From: Anaerocolumna jejuensis DSM 15929
GTDB taxonomy: Bacteria > Bacillota > Clostridia > Lachnospirales > Lachnospiraceae
DNA: 40,975 nt
Assembly (NCBI RefSeq): GCF_900142215.1
Contig: NZ_FRAC01000043.1
Coordinates: forward strand, 1-40,975
Reading direction: 5' to 3'
Positions 17,037-24,732 of the stretch are shown here, in pieces. Under the pieces are notes generated by a model. The model was not told where the DNA came from. It saw only the letters and a list, made by a program, of their open reading frames with translations, and did not search any database. The translations under genes were made by a program, and so were the position numbers. Every line of letters starts with the position of its first letter. Within the stretch, counting starts at the first letter, position 1.

Positions 17037-17945
17037 ATGTATGATAAAGTGCTTGTTGTAGATGATAATAATAATAATCTCAGGCTGCTTACGGATATTT
17101 TAGAGGATGAAGACTTTGAGGTCTTTACTTCAAACAGTGGAATGCCTGTTGTTGATATGGCCAGAAATCTTAAGCCGGATGTTGTTCTTTTAGATATTAT
17201 GATGCCTGAGATGGATGGCTTTGAAGTATGTAAAGCCTTAAAAGAAGACAATGATTTAAGAGATATTCCAGTTATAATGGTAACTGCCAAGGCCGATAGT
17301 AAGGACTTAAAAAATGCCTTGGAAATAGGAGCGGTAGATTATATCAAAAAACCAATTGATGAAGTAGAAGTGATTGCCAGGGTACAGTCTGTCCTGAGGC
17401 AGAAACATGCAAAGGAAGACTTAAAGAACAAGGCATCCCGAGATGGGTTAACCGGGCTGTTTAACCATGCTTTACTTCTGGAATTATTTGAAAAAGAAAT
17501 AAAAAACCAGGAAAGGAACCAATGGGGAATTTCCTTTGTGATGCTTGATATTGACTTTTTTAAGAAAATTAACGATACATATGGGCATACATCCGGGGAT
17601 GCTGTTTTAAAAGAACTGTCAGAAATAATAGCCGCAAGTACCAGAAGCGGTGATTTCCCGGGAAGATACGGCGGAGAAGAATTTGGTATAATATTGCCTC
17701 ACATCAGCAAGGAAGATACGTTTTTATTTTGTGAAAGATTAAGGAAAATAATTGAAAAACATGATTTTTTGATAGACTTCGCTGCCATAAAGGTTTCGGT
17801 CAGCATAGGATTTTACCACAAGACGCCTGAGGACTATATTAACAGTGAAGATATGGTTAAATGCGCCGATGAAGCTCTTTACAGAGCAAAACAGAGTGGC
17901 AGGAACCGGGTGGAAGGAAATCCGGTAAAGGAGCTTGAACAATAA
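17037..17945 (+). CDS. Response regulator diguanylate cyclase (REC-GGDEF)
   Basis: 302 residues: receiver domain 1-120 (VVDDN pocket, acceptor in VVLLDIMMPEMDG, Lys in YIKKPID) and a GGDEF domain 135-300. The active-site motif is GGEEF near residue 212, preceded by RSGD at the correct distance for an intact inhibitory I-site, and the start of the domain shows the DGLTGLFNH signature. It should make cyclic di-GMP from two GTP when phosphorylated, with product inhibition. The ATG follows the previous stop directly, so it is co-translated with the kinase and shuttle regulator, giving a complete kinase-to-c-di-GMP route in one operon. Confidence 0.93.
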   Translation: MYDKVLVVDDNNNNLRLLTDILEDEDFEVFTSNSGMPVVDMARNLKPDVVLLDIMMPEMDGFEVCKALKEDNDLRDIPVIMVTAKADSKDLKNALEIGAVDYIKKPIDEVEVIARVQSVLRQKHAKEDLKNKASRDGLTGLFNHALLLELFEKEIKNQERNQWGISFVMLDIDFFKKINDTYGHTSGDAVLKELSEIIAASTRSGDFPGRYGGEEFGIILPHISKEDTFLFCERLRKIIEKHDFLIDFAAIKVSVSIGFYHKTPEDYINSEDMVKCADEALYRAKQSGRNRVEGNPVKELEQ

Positions 17946-17952
17946 TGTATGT

Positions 17953-18093
17953 ATACCTTTTGTTGCTTCGGTATGTAAATCCTTTGTAATCAGAACCTTG
18001 CGTTATTATGAACAGGTAGGGCTGCTCCAAAGTGTGCGCCCTCCCTTAGTAAAGTATCGTTTCTATGATGTAGCCAAAGTATTGACAATTTAA
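17953..18093 (+). pseudogene. Remnant of a MerR-family regulator
   Basis: The frame reads IPFVASVCKSFVIRTLRYYE then QVGLL and, after a short gap, KYRFYD, ending in a stop at 18091-18093. TLRYYEQ.GLL and YRFYD are hallmark segments of the MerR DNA-binding domain. No start codon or ribosome binding site is found and the helical and effector parts are missing, so it is a dead N-terminal fragment. Confidence 0.7.
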
Positions 18094-18238
18094 ATTGATA
18101 AGAATTATAATAAATTATGTAAAATCCAATATTTGTTGTTTAATGCGTTAGGTGCTAATGTATTTATTGGTCATAGAAATTAAATACATACAGCATACAG
18201 TATTTACAAAACCCTAAAAATAAAAGGTAATGAGGATT

Positions 18239-18721
18239 ATGGATAGAGAAAAACTGGTGCATCAATATTTTAATGAAAGAGAAAAAACAACAGTAGAATA
18301 TTATCGTTATCTGACAAAACCTCGTGAATATATCCCGGGATTGACCCTGTATATGAGTGAGTTGGAGCTTTTAAATGCTATCCGGGATTCGGAAGTACCC
18401 GCTATATCGGATTTGGCACAAAAACTCAGCATTACTCATGGGGCGGTAAGTCAGACTGTGACACGGCTTATGAAGAAGGGGCTTGTAATTCGGGAGCAAA
18501 ATGGCAATGATCGTAGATTTAATAATGTTTCACTGACAGAGTTAGGTGTGCAGGTTAGTGATATTGATAAACATATCAGGAACTTATTGAAACAAGAAGT
18601 TAGTAAGATCTCCGCGCATTTAACAGAGCAAGATATTTTGATGATTATGGATTCGGATAGGGCAATGAGAAAAGTGCTTTCTGTCTATGATGATATAATA
18701 AAAGATATACATAAAAAATAA
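18239..18721 (+). CDS. MarR-family transcriptional regulator
   Basis: About 160 residues with a MarR winged helix: ISDLAQKLSITHGAVSQTV is the recognition region (about residues 57-77), followed by the wing RLMKKGLVIREQNGNDRR and the dimer helix at the C-terminus. ATG 18239 is preferred over ATG 18230 in the same frame because the AAAAGG at 18222-18227 is too near the latter; neither spacing is ideal. It precedes a small membrane protein with its own promoter. Ligand and targets are unknown. Confidence 0.85.
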   Translation: MDREKLVHQYFNEREKTTVEYYRYLTKPREYIPGLTLYMSELELLNAIRDSEVPAISDLAQKLSITHGAVSQTVTRLMKKGLVIREQNGNDRRFNNVSLTELGVQVSDIDKHIRNLLKQEVSKISAHLTEQDILMIMDSDRAMRKVLSVYDDIIKDIHKK

Positions 18722-18836
18722 ATGAAAACGATTCCATATATTGAGCAATCAAATAAATAATACGCAATCTAAATTTTGAGGTTTAAATGGATAAAAAATT
18801 AGTCAATATAGTAGTATTAAGAACAGAATTTTGACA

Positions 18837-18865
18837 TTGATTGTTTCTATATTTAAGTCTATAAT
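18837..18865 (+). promoter_or_regulatory. Promoter of the small membrane protein gene
   Basis: TTGATT at 18837-18842 and TATAAT at 18860-18865 with a 17-bp spacer, about 40 bp ahead of the start codon. A TTGACA also occurs at 18831-18836 but at a 23-bp distance. Confidence 0.6.
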
Positions 18866-18905
18866 GGGGCAATATGGAAAAAATATTAATGGGAGGTAAG
18901 CAAAT

Positions 18906-19196
18906 TTGAAGCGATTTGTATTAGGTGCATTAATGTTTTCGTGGGGCATTATAGGAGTTATTATTTTTACAGTTTTAGTGGCACTGCATCCTTGTAATTA
19001 CAATGGTATTGATGGTATGAAAGGGGCGCTGCTTGGCATGGGAATAAGAGGTCCCTATATAGTTTTTTGGTTACTAAGCATATTAGGTTTATTGATTTGT
19101 ATATTTGATATTTGCTCGGATAAGTTAAAACATTTAATAGTGTCACAGTTTAGCCAAAATGATGATACCTCAGTTAATATATCTTCGGACAAGTAA
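18906..19196 (+). CDS. Small two-helix membrane protein, unknown function
   Basis: 96 residues, starting with TTG; GGGAGG nine bases ahead supports this. Two hydrophobic helices (about 4-27 and 50-72, the second LLSILGLLICIFDIC) flank a Gly/Met-rich loop, and a polar tail follows. It lies behind a MarR regulator, with its own promoter, so it may be a target of that regulator (inference). I do not recognise the family. Confidence 0.65.
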   Translation: MKRFVLGALMFSWGIIGVIIFTVLVALHPCNYNGIDGMKGALLGMGIRGPYIVFWLLSILGLLICIFDICSDKLKHLIVSQFSQNDDTSVNISSDK

Positions 19197-19303
19197 TGAA
19201 AATGTAGTAACCGGTTCTGCTGATATCTGCTGGGAAAGATGTGCTTGAAAATGATGCTGTTGATATACGAAAAAACAGGAAATACATAGAAAGCGAGGTT
19301 ATG

Positions 19304-20807
19304 ATGGCAACCACTTATGAAAAATACCTAAATCTGAATGTTGACAGCTCCTGCATTGGTTTGGGACGTGGCAAGAGTGAAAGCAGTTGCTTCTGTACTC
19401 CCAAAGGTGCGAAAGTGATTGGTTGGACAGATACGGACGGTATTCACTATTGCTTCGTGGACGGGTTTGATGAAATGGTGTTTGCTGTCAGCCCGATGAA
19501 CACACCGGGATACTATGTGCATCCGGTGGCAAGGGATTTTCTGGACTTCCTGCGGCTCCTGCTGGCTTGCGGCAATGGGGCAGCACTGGAGCAAGTATAC
19601 TGTTGGGATAAGGTGCAGTTTGAAGCCTTCCTGCAGGTCAATCCAGTTACTGCTGAACAGCGGGCAGTTTTGGATACCATTGGGGAGGGACTGCTGCTTT
19701 TGCCTATGGAGCAGCCCTTTGCTTATATCAAAGAGCTGCAGGCCGGATTTGATTACAGCCGCATCAAATATACGGAAGTTTACGATAAGGGGACTCCTGC
19801 CCAGCTGGAATTACCCCCATGGCAAGTTTATTTTGATGGAAACTTTTGGGGGCATCATGGACAGGAAGAAGCCGGTAAGGAAATTTCTCTTCATAAGCAG
19901 CTTGCCTGGGATGATGAGGCCTGGTATATTCCCGCATGTAACAGCTGCAGGAAAGGCTTGGTGATGGACTTTTGCCTGCAGGTTCCAACTGAAAACATCC
20001 GTTCTTTTATGGAACGGTGGAATCTTTCTATTGAAAATGACGGAACTGGTTTTACGGATGAACAGCAGATGCAGATTGACATAGAAAATCCGCTGGGTAC
20101 CAATATAAATCCGAAGGTTGTATTGAATGGAACTCTTCTTTCAGAATCTCATAGCTGCTGTATAACATGGAATCCCTGTTTTCCGGAAGTTAATAGCTTT
20201 GAGGCCAGGAATGTGCTTCAACATTATGGCCTTGATCCTGCCTATGGCTGGGCAATCTGGCGTTCTGCTTTTATTTGGACGAAGGAACATGAGTCGCAAA
20301 TTAAGACACTCAGCATAACACTGATGGAGAAGCCTGCCGCTGAGCCGGGACCGCACTTCCATGTATCGGCTCACGGTGAGAATATTGAGTTTACACACCC
20401 AATTACCAGCACAGCATACACTGACCGTGAAGGAATATGAGCAGCAGGAAATGTCCCATGAGTATTTTAGCAGCCAAAATCAAGATTTTCCGACCTACTA
20501 TACTGTGATGGGCTATACACTCATGCCGGACCTGCCCGATGGTGCAATTACTATCACTGATTGCTTACGTTCCGACTTACCTCGGCAGAAGAGCACGGAC
20601 CTCAATGAACTACAAGCCTTCAACTGCATTTTTACCACTGTCATTGGCAGTGCAGATTGCCCGGCTGGCATCATTTCCAGCGGCAGCGGCCAGGGGAAAA
20701 TCCATACAGCCTGCTCTGCACGGCACTTTAGTCCTGTGGACGATGTGGAGTGGCGCATAGTTTTTTATCTGAAAAGACGCGAGGATGTTACAGTGAGGCT
20801 GATATAA
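19304..20807 (+). pseudogene. Frameshifted gene of unknown function
   Basis: The first frame (ATG 19304, GAGG five bases ahead) runs to a stop at 20438-20440; the rest continues one base later in the frame that ends at 20807. The junction falls near 20408-20420: the first frame reads GENIEFTHPITSTA and the second resumes QHTLTVKEYEQQEMSHEYF, which together read like one continuous protein of about 500 residues. A single extra base (or loss of two) explains it. The protein is acidic, rich in Cys and Trp, has no membrane segment, and ends in a part containing GSGQGKIHTACSARHF. I cannot assign a function. G+C content is clearly above that of the neighbours. It could be a dead gene, a sequencing error or a programmed shift. 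Confidence 0.65.
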
Positions 20808-20904
20808 ATCTGCTGTTAATAGATTATGTGAATAATGGGAAAGCTCTAAATAGAAATGTGGATTCCTGCAGCCAGGATAGAAAGAGATAAAAGGAGGTAT
20901 GGAA

Positions 20905-21369
20905 ATGTCTTATACCGTTGATTTTAAAAATGTGTCCACGGTTGGTTTAGAGTCTTCCACTGTGGCAGAAGCACTTGCAGGCTTGCGTGCAAATGAAGCT
21001 CGTTACTTTATGAACAAGTACAAGCATGAATTTACCGTTGTGCCAGTAAGTGAAAGCCAGGAAACTCTTGATTATGTGAAACGGATTTTGAAAGAAGAAC
21101 GTGATATTGAGTTTAGGGCCAAACCTTTAGAAACTTCCCGTTTTCAAGTGGAAAATATCAAAATGGCCTATGTTTTTTATGAGGATGGCCTTGAGGTCAA
21201 TGTCATGTATACGGTGGATGACCCTAAGAAGCGGGCAGTAGGTTTAAAGCTTTCAGAGGGAATGGAGGTCCCAAAGGAGTTAGAAGAGAAGTTCAAATTT
21301 GCCAGGCAGAAGTCTAAACTGGCCGGAACAATACGGGGTTCGTTTTTTGTAATAAAGGGTGAATATTAA
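20905..21369 (+). CDS. Small protein of unknown function
   Basis: 154 residues counted from ATG 20905, chosen because AAGGAGG lies seven bases ahead; an ATG at 20899 in frame is too close to that site. The protein is soluble and charged (helical stretch SSTVAEALAGLRANEARYFM, then alternating beta segments such as MAYVFYEDGLEVNVMYTV). No known motif is seen. It lies 97 bp downstream of the frameshifted gene and may belong to the same transferred block, and ends in front of a terminator. Confidence 0.7.
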   Translation: MSYTVDFKNVSTVGLESSTVAEALAGLRANEARYFMNKYKHEFTVVPVSESQETLDYVKRILKEERDIEFRAKPLETSRFQVENIKMAYVFYEDGLEVNVMYTVDDPKKRAVGLKLSEGMEVPKELEEKFKFARQKSKLAGTIRGSFFVIKGEY

Positions 21370-21411
21370 ATAAATCTGAGTGAATAGATTACCATTTTAC
21401 GGAACACAAAG

Positions 21412-21447
21412 TGGCATGGATTTTTTATAAAAATGCCAGTCTTTTTT
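21412..21447 (+). terminator. Probable terminator
   Basis: TGGCAT (21412-21417) and ATGCCA (21433-21438) pair, with further T/A pairing inside the loop, followed by GTCTTTTTT. It closes the unknown small gene and makes any coding start at 21433 unlikely. Confidence 0.55.
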
Positions 21448-21510
21448 GAAGTTAGTAAACTAGAATTATGTCAGGATATAATAATAATTCTCTTTGTAAT
21501 TGGCTTTTTA

Positions 21511-21539
21511 TTGCGCAAACCTGCATCAAATGTTATAAT
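21511..21539 (+). promoter_or_regulatory. Promoter of the lipoprotein gene
   Basis: TTGCGC at 21511-21516 and TATAAT at 21534-21539, 17-bp spacer. The transcript would start near 21546, just ahead of AGAGGAG (21555-21561) and ATG 21568. Confidence 0.55.
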
Positions 21540-21660
21540 TTTAACAATCAACAGAGAGGAGAAAGCAATGTTTACGAAAGCGAAAGGTATGGATTCCAGT
21601 ACTGTAAAAGAGGCAAAGCAGAGTTATAAAAGCAATGGAGGTATTATATCTGGAGGTAGA

Positions 21661-22167
21661 ATGAAACGAATATTAACCTTATTGGTTTGTTTCATAGTTA
21701 TGACTTTTGTGTCATGCGGGAAAAAGACAGCGACAGAACCGGGTACGATAATAGTTAATGGTCATGCGATAAAATACTCGGATACAAAGAGTGATATTGA
21801 AGATAAATTAGGGGAAGGAACATCTGCTAAAGTGGCGGTTTGGGAAGGTTATGATTACGATAATTTAGTCGATATCCTGTTTAATGAAGAAGAAAATTCG
21901 AGATGCATTAAAGTGATTAGCGATAAAGTTAAAACCTTTAACGATATGGCGGTAGGCGATAGTGCAGATAAAATAGAAAAAAATTTCAAGTATGAAACAG
22001 AATACTCCAGAACATATGTGGTAGCATTTGATGGTAAAAAAGAAGTCGATTCAAAAGAGGGAGATGCGGCAGGTAATCGGATGTGGCTCAGCTATTACTT
22101 AGATGATAATGATTGCATTGAATACATATTGATTTACGATCAGATATTCGCACAGAAATCTAAATAA
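21661..22167 (+). CDS. Small lipoprotein of unknown function
   Basis: 168 residues from ATG 21661 (GGAGG four bases ahead). This start gives a textbook lipoprotein signal: MKR, hydrophobic LLVCFIVMTF and lipobox FVSC with Cys19. The mature part is acidic and beta-rich (IIVNGHAIKYSDTKSDIEDKLG, later DKIEKNF), resembling small surface lipoproteins, without a known motif. The frame is open upstream, and ATG 21568 has a better ribosome binding site and is the first ATG of the predicted transcript; starting there would add 31 residues ahead of the signal peptide. Which start is used, or whether both are, is unresolved. Confidence 0.7.
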   Translation: MKRILTLLVCFIVMTFVSCGKKTATEPGTIIVNGHAIKYSDTKSDIEDKLGEGTSAKVAVWEGYDYDNLVDILFNEEENSRCIKVISDKVKTFNDMAVGDSADKIEKNFKYETEYSRTYVVAFDGKKEVDSKEGDAAGNRMWLSYYLDDNDCIEYILIYDQIFAQKSK

Positions 22168-22176
22168 GAATAAATA

Positions 22177-22214
22177 AAAGGGTGATTGGGGCATTGGACT
22201 AATCACCCTTTTTG
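22177..22214 (+). terminator. Rho-independent terminator
   Basis: AAAGGGTGATT (22177-22187) pairs perfectly with AATCACCCTTT (22201-22211), 13-nt loop, then TTT. Ends the lipoprotein gene. Confidence 0.85.
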
Positions 22215-22296
22215 TAACCCTTTTTAAGTAAATAGATTAGTTAATGCGTTTTAATTATAAATCTCATCAAAATATTATCAAAAAGATAAACAATAA

Positions 22297-22350
22297 TTGA
22301 CATGTAAGCTTTAATATAGTATATTATACATGTATTAAACGCGTTTAATA
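22297..22350 (+). promoter_or_regulatory. TetR-gene promoter with an 18-bp palindromic operator
   Basis: TTGACA at 22297-22302 and TATATT at 22320-22325 (17-bp spacer). Immediately downstream, over the expected start of transcription, TATTAAACGCGTTTAATA at 22333-22350 is a perfect 18-bp palindrome, the usual form of a TetR-family operator. It precedes the TetR gene by 25 bases, so autorepression is likely, along with the two genes behind it. Confidence 0.75.
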
Positions 22351-22375
22351 AAGAATAACAGGAGGTTCTTATATA

Positions 22376-22936
22376 ATGCAAATCGAAAATGTCAAAGAGC
22401 TGCTGATTCAAGCTACTATGAAACTTTTGAAGGAAAGTGAAAATCCAGTAAAAATTACTGCCCGGCAAATTGCCAGAGAAGCGGACGCCAATCTGGCTAT
22501 GATAAATTACTACTTTAGTTCAAAGGATGCACTGGTAAACACTGCTGTCAGTAAATTAATGGCGGACAGAGCCGATGAGCTGAAAGAAATTATAAATAGC
22601 GACATACCCCCCAAGCAAAGGTTAAAAGAATTTTTAGTCACGATGTCTGATATTACAAGTGACTATTCTGATATTACAAAACCCACTATTCCTTACCTGC
22701 TGTTAGAGGGTGAAATAGAATTACCATACTATATTCTCCCCATGATAAAAGAGTGCTGCATAGATAAAAGGTCTGAAGCCGAATGCAGAATTATTGCCTA
22801 TCAGCTTATATCTTTCACACAATTAATCTTTTATCGTACCGATGACTTTTTGAAGTATACGGGGATTGATATTAACGATAAAAAACAAAGAGATACAATG
22901 TTTCAGGGTATTTTAGATATTTTTATAAATGATTAA
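22376..22936 (+). CDS. TetR/AcrR-family regulator
   Basis: 186 residues. The N-terminal TetR helix-turn-helix is clear: KITARQIAREADANLAMINY followed by YFSSKDAL (about residues 26-53). The rest is the helical ligand-binding domain. AGGAGG twelve bases ahead is somewhat distant from the ATG. The next gene begins 19 bases after the stop and an EFR1-type protein follows, so it most likely controls this small set through the palindrome at 22333-22350. Confidence 0.9.
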   Translation: MQIENVKELLIQATMKLLKESENPVKITARQIAREADANLAMINYYFSSKDALVNTAVSKLMADRADELKEIINSDIPPKQRLKEFLVTMSDITSDYSDITKPTIPYLLLEGEIELPYYILPMIKECCIDKRSEAECRIIAYQLISFTQLIFYRTDDFLKYTGIDINDKKQRDTMFQGILDIFIND

Positions 22937-22955
22937 TTTTAAGGAGGAAAATCAA

Positions 22956-23132
22956 ATGAAAATTTTAGGAATCATTTCTATTGTAGCGATTGCTTTTACT
23001 TTGCTTTGTGGGTTGTGGATGAAATTCGGGCCGGGGGAAAAGGACGTCAATTTTCATGCGGCACTTTCCATTGGAACAATGCTGCTATGCCTCGTTACGA
23101 TTATCCTATATATGCTTAAGGTAAAAGGATAA
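22956..23132 (+). CDS. Small two-helix membrane protein
   Basis: 58 residues from ATG 22956, chosen for AAGGAGG eight bases ahead (an in-frame ATG at 22929 overlaps the TetR gene end and is not needed). Two hydrophobic helices, ILGIISIVAIAFTLLCGLW and ALSIGTMLLCLVTIILYML, joined by a loop with GPGEKDVNFHAA. It lies between the TetR regulator and the flavodoxin-ferredoxin protein and is probably co-transcribed with them. Confidence 0.75.
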   Translation: MKILGIISIVAIAFTLLCGLWMKFGPGEKDVNFHAALSIGTMLLCLVTIILYMLKVKG

Positions 23133-23248
23133 TATCGTATATCAGGCATTTTGAAAGCAGGCATTTCGAATAGCTAAGGAGACAGGAAGTTCAAAGTGCG
23201 AAGTGTTTTTTTATGCAAAAATCATTGCTGGGTGGAAGGAGCAAAAAA

Positions 23249-24124
23249 ATGGCGACTATTATAAGAGAGGTTACATTAGCATATTTCTCCGGAACAGGTG
23301 GAACGAAAGCAGCTGTTGACTGTTTTGAAGAACAGTTTGACAAATTGGGAATAAAGGTGAAGGTCGTACCGGTGTCCTCGTATCATGCATATCAAGGTGA
23401 AAAATCAGACCTGCTGATAATTTGTTCTCCTGTATATGCTTTTCGATTGGCATCTATTGTAGAAGATTGGGTAAAAGGATTACCGGAAGTCCAAGACACT
23501 CCGGCCGCCATTATCTCAGTATCCGGCGGAGGGGAGGTTTCACCCAATACCGCTTGCCGTGTTCATTGCGGACGTCTGCTCAAAAGAAAAGGCTATCATG
23601 TGGTATACGAAAAAATGCTTGTTATGCCCTCCAATTTTGCCTCCAAAGCCGAAGAGCTGTTGAATTACAGCTTAATTAATATATTGCCCCGCAAAGTGGA
23701 ACAGATAGTTTCGGACCTGTTGGCTGGAAAAAGAAATATTACATACCCCAAGTTTCAGGATAGAATTTTTGCTGGCATCGGAAAAGCAGAACACTTTGGC
23801 GCACGGGTTTTTGGGACATCGATTAAAATATCGAAGGAATGCAATCAATGCGGCTTGTGTATAAAGAATTGCCCCAAGCAAAATATTACAATGAAGCATG
23901 GCTCTCCGGCATTTGGCTTTCAATGCATATGGTGCCTGAAATGTATTTATGCGTGTCCCAGAAAAGCTCTTTCGCCTGGAATATTAAAGTTTTCTGTTTT
24001 GGATAATGGCTATGACTTGAGGGAAATGAGCGAAAAAACCCAGTTGCAGCGCCAGATCGAATACAGTGGTTCGCCCAATAGGCTTTGGCAAGGGGTAGTT
24101 GATTACTTGAATGAGGAGACTTAA
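23249..24124 (+). CDS. EFR1-type flavodoxin/ferredoxin fusion protein
   Basis: About 291 residues from ATG 23249, chosen for GGAAGGAG seven bases ahead. The N-terminal 160 residues are flavodoxin-like (FSGTGGTKAAVD phosphate loop; CSPVYAFRLASIVEDW; SVSGGGE). The C-terminal part has two [4Fe-4S] ferredoxin motifs, CNQCGLCIKNCPK and CIWCLKCIYACPRKAL. This layout is that of the EFR1 family, which combines FMN and iron-sulphur electron transfer in one cytoplasmic protein of anaerobes; redox partners are unknown. It is the third gene behind the TetR operator, so the regulator may respond to a compound whose reduction needs it (inference). Confidence 0.88.
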   Translation: MATIIREVTLAYFSGTGGTKAAVDCFEEQFDKLGIKVKVVPVSSYHAYQGEKSDLLIICSPVYAFRLASIVEDWVKGLPEVQDTPAAIISVSGGGEVSPNTACRVHCGRLLKRKGYHVVYEKMLVMPSNFASKAEELLNYSLINILPRKVEQIVSDLLAGKRNITYPKFQDRIFAGIGKAEHFGARVFGTSIKISKECNQCGLCIKNCPKQNITMKHGSPAFGFQCIWCLKCIYACPRKALSPGILKFSVLDNGYDLREMSEKTQLQRQIEYSGSPNRLWQGVVDYLNEET

Positions 24125-24166
24125 GGATTGATTTTGCAAATTTAAATAAATAAGAAGGTACAGTGA

Positions 24167-24616
24167 CAGCTTGATACTCTATTTTCCGCTATCTTTACGG
24201 AGCTTACACCTTTACTGGCAGACAAGCATATCGATACGGAAGTTAATTGCCAACTGCTTCCTGCGATAAAAGGAAACCGAAGCCTGCTGTATCAGGCATT
24301 TTTTAACCTGTTGGAAAATGCAGTAAAATATAATCGTGACAGTGGCAGGATTACGGTTATATCACTTTCGGAGAGTAATAATAACATTGGGGAAATTTTG
24401 ATTTCTGATACTGGCAGCGGAATACCGTCTAATGAGCTTAATAAGATTTTTGAGCCATTTTATCGGGTAAATAAATCACGTTCCCGTAAAACAGGCGGTG
24501 CAGGACTGGGCTTGTCAGTGGTAAAGACTATTATTGAACGGCATGGCTGGAATATTTCAGTTGAAAGCATAGAAGGAAAGGGAACGACATTTATCATTCG
24601 TCTGTATTTAGCCTGA
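24167..24616 (+). pseudogene. C-terminal fragment of a sensor histidine kinase
   Basis: From 24170 an open frame without start codon reads LDTLFSAIFTELTPLLADKH, then the N box FFNLLENAVKYNRD, G1 DTGSGIP, F box FEPFYRV and G2 GGAGLGLSVV, ending at 24616. The ATPase domain is whole, but the phospho-acceptor His, dimerisation and sensor domains are missing and a stop precedes the frame. A TTG at 24311 could start a 101-residue piece, but there is no good binding site. It is best read as a truncated kinase gene. Confidence 0.75.
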
Positions 24617-24659
24617 TGGAAGCAGCCATCGCAAGCTTATACCAGCCTGCGGAAAGCTA

Positions 24660-24701
24660 ATTCAGGAATAGCAGACAGGTACCAGTCTGCTATTCCTGAA
24701 T
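24660..24701. terminator. Long perfect hairpin between convergent genes
   Basis: ATTCAGGAATAGCAGAC (24660-24676) pairs perfectly with GTCTGCTATTCCTGAAT (24685-24701) around AGGTACCA, a 17-bp stem between the kinase fragment (plus) and decarboxylase (minus). There is no T run, so it may end transcription inefficiently or protect mRNA ends. Confidence 0.6.
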
Positions 24702-24732
24702 CAGCCTCTCCGGGGATGGAATTATTCGTATT

